In this document: piece by piece, positions 57,022-64,000 of the stretch
Numbering within the stretch: position 1 is the stretch's first letter
Layout of the letters: each line of letters opens with the position of its first letter
Source of the DNA: Lachnospiraceae bacterium
GTDB lineage: Bacteria > Bacillota > Clostridia > Lachnospirales > Lachnospiraceae
Length of the DNA: 64,000 bases
Direction of reading: 5' to 3'
Assembly: GCA_009779895.1 (NCBI GenBank)
Contig: WRBB01000008.1
Coordinates: 23,565-87,564, forward strand
Position numbers and translations under genes: made by a program
The notes under the pieces: model-generated
What the model was told of the DNA's origin: nothing
The model's database searches: none
What the model saw: only the letters and a program-made list of their open reading frames with translations

Positions 57022-60000
57022 ATGCGAAAAAGAAAGAAAAGGCTTCAGTTTTTTACGGGACTAGCTATCTTGTTGGCATTACTCTTAACATTTGTGCCTG
57101 CGGTATTGTGGGCGGATGAGAGTATTGACAATTTTTTAGAAGTTCATGGTGAAGAAACTTATAACGACGAGCTTTACGAGGATAAGACTTACGAAGATAA
57201 GGCTTACAATGCGGGCGTTTACGAAGCAGATTACGAAGCGGAGGTTTACGAGCCAAAGGCTTACGAGCCTGCACCTGTTGTGTCGGAAGAACTGACGACA
57301 CCGATGGGATTTGAGATGCGTGTTTTGGAGCCAAATGTAGATATAAATGCAGGGACGGTGGCTGAGTTACATGCGGCACTTCTTGCTGCGCCTGTTAATG
57401 CGAGTCAACCATGGGTGATAAATATTACAGCAAATATTCCTATGACTACGACAGCTCCATCCGCTGCAAATGGCAGGATTGTTGGAAGCGGCAGGAATAT
57501 TGTGATCCAATCTGAAGCAGATTATGCGATTACGACTACCACAGCACGTCATTTTCAAGTGGGCGGTGATGCAACATTAACCATTGGGAGTGGTGTGACT
57601 TTACGGCGCGCAGCTGTAAATACCACGGCCGGTGGTGGGGTCATAGTAAATAGTACTGGAACATTGATTTTAAATGGCGGAAACATCAATCAAAACAGAC
57701 AGGTTGATGGTGGTGGCGTGCGTGTAAATACCGGTGGCCGATTTGTGATGTTATCGGGTAGGATGGATGAGAATGCAGCAGCTGGCGGAACACCGTCCAG
57801 AGGAGGTGCTGTGTTTATAGAAGGTAGTACATCTGCGACAGGGAAAGCACAATTTGATATGTATGGTGGTGTTATGCATGGCAATCAAGTGCTCACCAGA
57901 AACCATGTTGCAACATCCGGTTCTCCCAATAGTAGTACAAGCGGTGGCGGAGCCGTGGCCAATTTGGGTGTGTTTAATCTGTTTGGTGGTACCATATCCG
58001 GCAGCCATTCCGTAGAGCTTGGCGGAGCCGTATTTTCTGTAGGGCAAGGAACAGGTACGACATTAGCCGCAGCAAGTACATTTAATATGTTTGGTGGTAC
58101 GATATATAATAATACTGTTGGCGGACCTGCCGGTGGCCGTGGTGGAGCCGGGATTGGTGCAGGGCACAATTCTATTTTTAATATGTATGGAGGTAGTCTT
58201 GACAACAATCGTGCAATGGCCAGCGGTGGCGATGGCGGTGGCGTTGAGAGCTTTGGTCGAATCAATATATATGGCGGTTCCATTATTAACAATTGGGCAC
58301 GTCATGGTGGTGGTGTAAATAACCATCAAAATGCAGTGCTGGAGTTACGTGATCCCAATATGGCACCGGAAGGTTTTGCCAGAGAAACAGCGTTGGCAAA
58401 TCCTACTTTGATTGCTTATAATGAAGCACGTCAATCCGGTGGTGGCATTGTTATGCGCGGCGGCGGCGGGACTGACCCGGTTTTGAATATTTTTGCAGGT
58501 GTTATCCGGGATAATACAGCAAGCGGAACCCAGGGTTCACCTGAAGCAGCCTTTCTACAAGGCGGTGGCGGCGGTATTTTCTTCCAACAAGGTGTTCTCA
58601 ATCTTTATGGCGGGGAAATCAGAGACAATACAGCGGTTAGTAGCGGTGGTGGTATTGGTGCCGGTACACAAGCAGCACAAGATGGTACTATGCCAATTAC
58701 AGTGAATATGTTCGGTGGTATTATCGACGGCAATACAGCTCATGTTTCCGGTGGTGGTATTGGTCTTGTTCGAAACTCAACCGCTTTTACCAATGTAAAT
58801 GCTATGCCTGATGTTAGGATTACGGGTGGTATCATCCGTAACAATGTGGCACCTAGAGGCGCCGGTGTGTTTTTTGCACCAACGGTAAGTGGTTCTGCAT
58901 CCGGTACGATGCCGGAAAATATGTTTTTGGTAGCTGGAGATGCAGTTGTTTATGATTTATATTATGAGCCCAATATTTCAATGACAACAGGTGGAACGGG
59001 CGGAGCAAATGCAAATCTAAGGTTAAATATAGGTGGAGATGCACAAATATTAGGCGATTATAGAATTGCTCCGGCTATGAATCTTGCTGGTGCCGGTACC
59101 GGTGCGCGGGCAAACAATTTCCACTTTACAATTTCAGACAATGCAACGTTTGGAAATGGCTTGGACGTAACACCCAATATGACAGCAGCAGGTACGGCGA
59201 CGACAGGTACGGCAACAAGAACAAATACAATCAACTTTGTTATGAATGGTGGTACGATTCTTGGACGGGAAAATCCGGTGGTAAATGGTGGCGTTTTAAA
59301 TTTCACACCCAATATGGTTGCGACTAATGGTGCAGCTGCTGCGGTTAGAACCAATAATATCAACTTTACAATCAACGACGGTGTTTTCCGTGGTGGAATT
59401 GCCACAGAACGTGGTGGTGGTATTTACTTTAGACCGCGAAGTACCATTCGTCAAACAGCGACAGCGTTAGGTTCTAATGGGGTTCACAATTTTAATATGA
59501 CATTAAACTCTATGTTGATTGAAGATAATCATGCCGGCTTAGATGGTGGTGGTATGTATGTAGGTTTTACAGTGATTGGGCAACCGATTCCATTGGCAAA
59601 CCGACCGGCTGTGAATATAAGCAATGCCAACACAAGGACTTTCCAAAATAATACTGCGATAAGAAATGGTGGCGGTATTTATATTGAATCGGATGTTATT
59701 TTTAATGGCATGGCAAACACTCACTTTTTGAATAATACGGCAGAGATTGGACAAGGTGGCGGTATCTTTGTGGAAACACCACCGGTTTTGGTCAATGCCA
59801 ATGAAATATTTACAATGACCAATAGTTCAATTAATGGAAATCGCTCTGAATTGGAGGGAGCCAGTATTTATGCACCTCGTTTTGCTACAATCAATATCAA
59901 TGATAGTAGTTTGAATGAAAATTATACAAGCACAGATGGTGCAGGTTTACATTTTTCTCCTCTGGGCACGGGTACATTTATTGTAAATATGAATGGAAAT

Positions 60001-60951
60001 AGTAGCATAGATAGAAACAATGCCAGCACTCCTAATTTGGGAAGTGCCAGAGGTGGTGGCTTATTTCTTGGAAAGGGAAGACTCAATATGAGTGGCACCA
60101 GTTCCATAAGTGGAAATGTCAGCCGTCAATATGGTGGCGGTATTTATGTAAATGTCGGAAGTGAAGTGGTCATTGGTGCCAACAGTCGAATTTCCGATAA
60201 TGTAGCTTTGGAAAACGGCGGTGGTATTTATGCGCCAACAGGTTCTGTGATTCGAATGACGGATGCGGAAATGCGGGGTAATAGAGCCACAGGAGACGGT
60301 GGTGCCATTTTCACAGAAGATTATATCTATGAGCCGGAAATGGAAGCGGGTTTTTATGGAAATCTTTATTTGACAGATGTGCTGTTTTATGGAAATAGGG
60401 CAAGCCTGGCGTTTTTGCCACCGGAAAATACAGATGTTTTGAATATTACATACAGAGGTGTGAGTATACACAATCATCCGCTTAATAACTATGACATCAA
60501 TTTTGTATTGCCTTTGACAGGTGAATTAAGTTTAGTTGTTCCTGATTTGATTGATTTTGGCAGTATCGTTATAACACCCAGCGCAATTAGTCAAATGTGG
60601 CAGAACTATACCGGTTTGGGATTGGTTGTGACAGATACAAGAACCAGGCGTTCGGATTGGATTTTAACAGCACAAATAATAGAGCCTTTACATAACGTAG
60701 TTCATGGCCATACGATAGAGAATGGATTGGTATACCGTTTAGAGGGGCAAGCTCCAATGGTATTAAATCAGGATAGGCTTATTGTTCATCGAGAAGATGT
60801 AAATCATGTAGACAGTTTACGTGAAACAAGAATTTCGGATCGCTGGAATCAGTTAAATCGCACTGGTTTGTCTGTGGATACAAATGGAAGCCAAGTACGG
60901 GTTGGTAACTATGTGGGTGAAATCCTATGGTCCTTGGATAATGTAGAGTAA
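57022..60951 (+). CDS. Large secreted beta-helix surface protein (PMP-like repeats, C-terminal WxL-like domain)
   Basis: This 1309-residue protein has a signal peptide (basic RKRKKR then LLALLLTFVPAVLWA, cleavage likely after Ala31). A Tyr/Glu-rich low-complexity stretch follows (residues about 45-90). Residues about 110-1130 are a right-handed beta-helix of polymorphic-membrane-protein type, with many GGGIY, GGAVF and NNTA-like turns. The C-terminus (about 1150-1309) resembles a WxL domain: ELSLVVPDLIDFGSI, TDTRTRRSDWILTA with W1213-I-L, and VGEILWSLDNVE with W1303-S-L. WxL domains bind the Gram-positive wall without covalent linkage. ATG 57022 follows AGAGGTG; the GTG at 57013 is less likely. 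It is probably an adhesin or surface-display protein; the ligand is unknown. Confidence 0.8.
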   Translation: MRKRKKRLQFFTGLAILLALLLTFVPAVLWADESIDNFLEVHGEETYNDELYEDKTYEDKAYNAGVYEADYEAEVYEPKAYEPAPVVSEELTTPMGFEMRVLEPNVDINAGTVAELHAALLAAPVNASQPWVINITANIPMTTTAPSAANGRIVGSGRNIVIQSEADYAITTTTARHFQVGGDATLTIGSGVTLRRAAVNTTAGGGVIVNSTGTLILNGGNINQNRQVDGGGVRVNTGGRFVMLSGRMDENAAAGGTPSRGGAVFIEGSTSATGKAQFDMYGGVMHGNQVLTRNHVATSGSPNSSTSGGGAVANLGVFNLFGGTISGSHSVELGGAVFSVGQGTGTTLAAASTFNMFGGTIYNNTVGGPAGGRGGAGIGAGHNSIFNMYGGSLDNNRAMASGGDGGGVESFGRINIYGGSIINNWARHGGGVNNHQNAVLELRDPNMAPEGFARETALANPTLIAYNEARQSGGGIVMRGGGGTDPVLNIFAGVIRDNTASGTQGSPEAAFLQGGGGGIFFQQGVLNLYGGEIRDNTAVSSGGGIGAGTQAAQDGTMPITVNMFGGIIDGNTAHVSGGGIGLVRNSTAFTNVNAMPDVRITGGIIRNNVAPRGAGVFFAPTVSGSASGTMPENMFLVAGDAVVYDLYYEPNISMTTGGTGGANANLRLNIGGDAQILGDYRIAPAMNLAGAGTGARANNFHFTISDNATFGNGLDVTPNMTAAGTATTGTATRTNTINFVMNGGTILGRENPVVNGGVLNFTPNMVATNGAAAAVRTNNINFTINDGVFRGGIATERGGGIYFRPRSTIRQTATALGSNGVHNFNMTLNSMLIEDNHAGLDGGGMYVGFTVIGQPIPLANRPAVNISNANTRTFQNNTAIRNGGGIYIESDVIFNGMANTHFLNNTAEIGQGGGIFVETPPVLVNANEIFTMTNSSINGNRSELEGASIYAPRFATININDSSLNENYTSTDGAGLHFSPLGTGTFIVNMNGNSSIDRNNASTPNLGSARGGGLFLGKGRLNMSGTSSISGNVSRQYGGGIYVNVGSEVVIGANSRISDNVALENGGGIYAPTGSVIRMTDAEMRGNRATGDGGAIFTEDYIYEPEMEAGFYGNLYLTDVLFYGNRASLAFLPPENTDVLNITYRGVSIHNHPLNNYDINFVLPLTGELSLVVPDLIDFGSIVITPSAISQMWQNYTGLGLVVTDTRTRRSDWILTAQIIEPLHNVVHGHTIENGLVYRLEGQAPMVLNQDRLIVHREDVNHVDSLRETRISDRWNQLNRTGLSVDTNGSQVRVGNYVGEILWSLDNVE

Positions 60952-60959
60952 AATTATAC

Positions 60960-60988
60960 TTGACATTTGTTCGAAATGGGCATATATT
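60960..60988 (+). promoter_or_regulatory. Strong promoter of the riboswitch-ATPase transcript
   Basis: A perfect TTGACA (60960-60965) and TATATT (60983-60988) with a 17-bp spacer, just before the aptamer. Confidence 0.75.
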
Positions 60989-60990
60989 TA

Positions 60991-61065
60991 GGTTAATAAG
61001 AGGGAGTAACTAGCATTTGTTTTTTTTCAATGTTCGCGAAATCGTCATGACGATGCTTATTATCC
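60991..61065 (+). promoter_or_regulatory. Probable yybP-ykoY (manganese-sensing) riboswitch aptamer
   Basis: GGTTAATAAG (60991-61000) pairs with CTTATTATCC (61056-61065) with one mismatch and would form P1. Immediately after the 5' strand is AGGGAGTA, the L1 signature (GGGGAGUA in the family). A weak internal hairpin (GCATTTG...CAATG) follows, then CGAAATCGTCATGACG, close to the conserved CGAAA...CGUCA part of the second domain. The aptamer starts right after the promoter and is followed by a terminator hairpin before a P-type ATPase, a known partner of this class. The call is by consensus memory; no covariance search was run. Confidence 0.72.
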
Positions 61066-61084
61066 GGTTCGTGATTAAATGGTG

Positions 61085-61127
61085 AGACTTTTATTGCATA
61101 CGATTAAGGTGCAATAAAAGTCTTTTT
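61085..61127 (+). terminator. Riboswitch-controlled terminator before the P-type ATPase
   Basis: AGACTTTTATTGCA and TGCAATAAAAGTCT form a perfect 14-bp stem with an 11-base loop, followed by TTTTC. It lies between the aptamer and the ATPase gene, so read-through must be regulated for the gene to be expressed. Confidence 0.88.
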
Positions 61128-61169
61128 CTTTTATCCAAGGCTTTTGGCACCCAATATAGGAGGGCTATT

Positions 61170-63791
61170 ATGCTTACATTTTATCAACAAACGGCTGATG
61201 AGGTAAAACGGCAAGTAAACGGACATATTGCGCCTTTGTCGGCGGAAGAGGTCAAGGAGCATCAAGAGAAATACGGAGCAAATGAATTGGTAGAGGGAAA
61301 GAAAAAACATCCGATTCAAATATTTTTGGAACAGTTTTTAGATTTTCTTGTGCTTATTTTGATTGCAGCGGCAACGATTTCCGGTTTTATGGGAGATGCC
61401 CATAGTGCCATTGTTATTGTGATTGTTATTACAATTAATGCGGTTTTAGGTACTGTTCAAACCCTAAAAGCAGAGGCATCCTTGAATAGTTTGAAAAAAC
61501 TGGCAGGACCGGAGGCTAAGGTACTTCGAGCGGGGAATATGACCCCAATTCCGGCCTCTGAGGTGACGGTCGGTGACATTGTATTATTAGAAGCAGGAGA
61601 TTGTGTGCCGGCGGATGGACGTATTGTCACCTGTGCAAGTATGAAAGTGGATGAAAGTGCCATGACAGGGGAAAGTCTTGCTGTGGAAAAAATGACGGAG
61701 GTGATTGCAGAAGAAGTGCCCTTAGGTGACCGGGTCAATATGTTGTTTTCCGGTAGTTTTGTGACCTATGGGCGTGGTACTTTTGTTGTGACGGGTATAG
61801 GCATGGATACAGAGGTTGGGAAAATTGCCGGTTTGCTAAAGAGCACTTCTGAAAAAAGAACACCGTTACAAATTAGTTTGGATCAGTTTGGCAAACGTTT
61901 GTCTATTATTATTATTGTATTTTGTGCTATTTTATTTGGCATCAATATGTTTCGTTATGGGGTGGGCAATTTTGCGGATGCTTTTATCTTTGCGGTTGCT
62001 TTGGCGGTAGCAGCGATACCTGAGGCATTGAGTTCTATTGTAACCATCGTATTGGCTTTTGGGACGCAAAAAATGGCGCGGGAAAATGCCATTATTCGAA
62101 AATTGCAGGCTGTGGAGGGTTTGGGTAGCGTTTCGATTATTTGTTCTGATAAAACAGGGACATTGACGCAAAATAAAATGACGGTAGAGGATTATTATAT
62201 CAATGAACAAAGGATTTCTGCATCAGATGTGGATATACATAACAAAACCCATTATAAATTGGTTTTGGCCAGTATATTATGCAATGACTCTACCCATGTA
62301 AATGAGGTGGAAATGGGTGATCCCACAGAAACAGCTTTGATTCATTTACCTATGAAAATGGGTATGGATGTAATTGCAGCGCGTGAGACATTTCCAAGAG
62401 AAAGTGAAGTACCTTTTGACAGTGACCGCAAACGGATGTCTACCATGCATACCATTGATGGGGAAAGAATAGCGATTGTAAAGGGTGCCTTTGATGTGTT
62501 GTTGGATAGAATTGACAATATTTGGACGGAGATAGGTGTGCGACCAATCCGGGCTGAGGATTATAAAAAAATAGAGGAAATAAACTTAGCATTTTCTAAA
62601 GATGGTTTGCGTGTATTAGGTTTTGCTTATAAGAAAGTGTCAAAGGATAAGGGTTTATCAATAGAAGATGAACGCAATCTAACATTTCTTGGTTTGATTT
62701 CTATGATGGATCCACCACGGGAAGAGTCAAGGGATGCTGTTGCAGAATGTAAAAGAGCAGGCATTCGGCCAATTATGATTACAGGTGATCATAAAATTAC
62801 AGCAGCGGCAATTGCGAGGCGCATTGGTATATTAGAGGATGAAGCAGAAGCTTGCGAGGGTGCTGTGATTGAAAGCATGTGTGATACGGAATTGAAAGAG
62901 TTTGTGCCAAAGATTTCTGTATACGCTCGTGTTTCACCGGAGCATAAAATTCGGATTGTACGTGCTTGGCAGGAACGGCAAAATATTGTTGCGATGACAG
63001 GGGATGGTGTCAATGATGCTCCGGCTTTAAAACAAGCCAATATTGGTGTTGCGATGGGTATTACAGGAAGTGAAGTGTCCAAGGACGCAGCGGCGATGGT
63101 ATTGACAGATGACAATTTTGCGACGATTGTAAAAGCTGTGGAAAACGGGCGAAATTTGTATCGAAATATTAAAAATGCCATTCAGTTTTTACTTTCCGGA
63201 AACTTTGCGGCGATTGTCACTGTGCTTTTTGCTTCGATTGCAGGATTGCCTGTGCCATTTGCTGCCATCCATTTGCTCTTTATTAATTTATTGACAGATA
63301 GTTTGCCGGCCATTGCTTTGGGTATGGAGCCTCATAGTTCTGATGTTATGGAAGAAAAACCACGTCCAATGCATGAATCTATTATGACGGGGGATTTTCT
63401 GCGCAGCATTGCTTTAGAGGGTTTTGTAATTGCCGTGATGACAGTGGTTGCTTTTCTCATTGGCCTTCAAGGCGACCGTTTATTGGGTATGACCATGGCT
63501 TTTGGTACCTTATGTATATCACGTTTGCTTCATGGTTATAATGCAAAATCTAAAAAGCCGATTTTATTTACAAGTCGATTTTTCAACAATCCCTTTGTGA
63601 CAGGTGCATTCTTACTGGGAGTTGTTTTGGTTACGGCGGTTTTAATGATACCGATGTTGGCAAATATTTTTACAGTGCAAACATTGACGGTGAATCAATT
63701 GTTATATGTATATCTATTATCATTGGCGAACTTACCGATTATTCAGTTTCTGAAATGGATCAGAATAAAAATTGTTAATTGTAGGCAATAA
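61170..63791 (+). CDS. P-type cation-transporting ATPase (Ca2+/Mn2+ type)
   Basis: An 873-residue P2A-like ATPase. The cation-transporter N domain is at the start. The TGE loop is SAMTGESLAVEK, the phosphorylated Asp327 is in CSDKTGTLTQNKMTVED, and the nucleotide domain has KGAFDVLLDR and GLISMMDPPREE. MTGDGVNDAPALKQANIG closes the P domain. M4 has VAAIPEALSS and M6 INLLTDSLPAIALGM. This is the SERCA/PMR1-like bacterial group that moves Ca2+ or Mn2+ out of the cytoplasm. With the yybP-ykoY-like leader upstream, Mn2+ export is the better guess. TAGGAGG precedes the ATG. Confidence 0.9.
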   Translation: MLTFYQQTADEVKRQVNGHIAPLSAEEVKEHQEKYGANELVEGKKKHPIQIFLEQFLDFLVLILIAAATISGFMGDAHSAIVIVIVITINAVLGTVQTLKAEASLNSLKKLAGPEAKVLRAGNMTPIPASEVTVGDIVLLEAGDCVPADGRIVTCASMKVDESAMTGESLAVEKMTEVIAEEVPLGDRVNMLFSGSFVTYGRGTFVVTGIGMDTEVGKIAGLLKSTSEKRTPLQISLDQFGKRLSIIIIVFCAILFGINMFRYGVGNFADAFIFAVALAVAAIPEALSSIVTIVLAFGTQKMARENAIIRKLQAVEGLGSVSIICSDKTGTLTQNKMTVEDYYINEQRISASDVDIHNKTHYKLVLASILCNDSTHVNEVEMGDPTETALIHLPMKMGMDVIAARETFPRESEVPFDSDRKRMSTMHTIDGERIAIVKGAFDVLLDRIDNIWTEIGVRPIRAEDYKKIEEINLAFSKDGLRVLGFAYKKVSKDKGLSIEDERNLTFLGLISMMDPPREESRDAVAECKRAGIRPIMITGDHKITAAAIARRIGILEDEAEACEGAVIESMCDTELKEFVPKISVYARVSPEHKIRIVRAWQERQNIVAMTGDGVNDAPALKQANIGVAMGITGSEVSKDAAAMVLTDDNFATIVKAVENGRNLYRNIKNAIQFLLSGNFAAIVTVLFASIAGLPVPFAAIHLLFINLLTDSLPAIALGMEPHSSDVMEEKPRPMHESIMTGDFLRSIALEGFVIAVMTVVAFLIGLQGDRLLGMTMAFGTLCISRLLHGYNAKSKKPILFTSRFFNNPFVTGAFLLGVVLVTAVLMIPMLANIFTVQTLTVNQLLYVYLLSLANLPIIQFLKWIRIKIVNCRQ

Positions 63792-64000
63792 CGTTGTTAA
63801 GAAATAAATTGTTAAGAAATAAATAAAATTCCTTATTGAATTTTTTTTTGATGTTTAGTATTATTAGATACAGTAATGTATCTCGACTTTGACAGAACAT
63901 ACGTTCAAAAAGACCCGCATACCTATGCCGTTATTGGGTATGCGGGCTTTGTGATTTGATATAAAGCTGTAGTGAATTTAATTCTTTTTCACACTTCCTA
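63792..64000 (+). other. Region after the ATPase gene with hairpin and terminator
   Basis: No gene is visible. AGATACAGTAATGTATCT forms a small hairpin near 63867-63884. A terminator lies at 63914-63950. The rest is AT-rich. I see no convincing promoter. Confidence 0.55.
63914..63950 (+). terminator. Terminator downstream of the P-type ATPase
   Basis: CCCGCATACC and GGTATGCGGG form a 10-bp stem with a 13-base loop, followed by CTTTGTG, so the T-run is weak. It probably ends the ATPase transcript, about 120 bases past its stop codon. Confidence 0.6.

Noticed and set aside
57885..58292. 135-residue minus-strand frame in the surface-protein gene, plus several others there
   Set aside because: Shadows of repetitive Gly/Asn-rich codons; no ribosome binding site, and compositionally proline-rich as expected for antisense of Gly repeats.

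Overview
The window is one contiguous piece of a low-GC Gram-positive chromosome, most likely from a member of the class Clostridia (Lachnospiraceae-like). The evidence is the AT-rich coding sequence with strong TTG/TTA leucine use, AGGAGG-type ribosome binding sites, -35/-10 promoters of vegetative type, the dnaG-rpoD-trmK-Nif3 order, ComEA/ComEC, an S20 gene with a TTG start, and a surface protein ending in a WxL-like wall-binding domain. No rRNA, tRNA, CRISPR array, prophage or intact insertion sequence was seen. Most of the window is housekeeping, with a few accessory patches.

Layout. 1-8.1 kb: the tail of a YdcF-like protein, an AlkC-type DNA glycosylase, argG (minus strand), a very large fused ABC transporter with an unusual acidic Phe/Asp-rich insert, then a minus-strand group (TM2 protein, SDR oxidoreductase, a doubtful small ORF). 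8.3-15.4 kb: proB-proA, then argC-GNAT-argJ-argB-argD. The argG and argC promoters each carry two ARG-box-like palindromes about 20 bp apart, so one ArgR-type repressor probably controls both. 15.4-20.6 kb: comEA (as a lipoprotein), a two-component system and comEC in one tight run. 20.6-26.3 kb: purA, a SEC-C protein, a second YdcF-like protein, thrS and metA. 26.3-27.45 kb: an IclR regulator and a non-coding or decayed segment with a near-consensus promoter, both with codon use unlike the surroundings. 27.45-31.8 kb (minus): a five-gene run of GntR regulator, ABC ATPase, permease, N-acyl-D-amino-acid deacylase and acetamidase/formamidase, preceded by a 22-bp palindromic operator.

32.0-40.8 kb: a methyltransferase, Hsp33, then a sugar module (AraC regulator, DUF4867 protein, L-fucose isomerase-like protein, FGGY kinase), an AIM24-like protein, a zinc-ribbon miniprotein, a DUF4143 ATPase and rpsT. 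41.0-54.2 kb: a second-type topoisomerase pair (ParE/ParC-like), sppA, an RDD protein, an iron-sulfur aldo-keto reductase, dnaG, rpoD, trmK, a Nif3 protein and a ThrRS-like nucleoside kinase. 54.2-56.7 kb: an aldo-keto reductase that has lost its middle, a YhhN membrane protein and gdhA. 57.0-64.0 kb: a 1309-residue beta-helix surface protein with a C-terminal WxL-like domain, a probable yybP-ykoY (Mn2+) riboswitch with its own promoter and terminator, and a P-type cation ATPase.

The observations most worth following are the riboswitch-ATPase unit, the PMP-repeat/WxL surface protein with a 10-bp tandem repeat in its leader, the ABC transporter insert, the paired ARG boxes and the internally deleted aldo-keto reductase. 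I did not find a clearly new multi-gene defence or biosynthetic system. All similarity statements come from reading motifs by eye; no database search was run.
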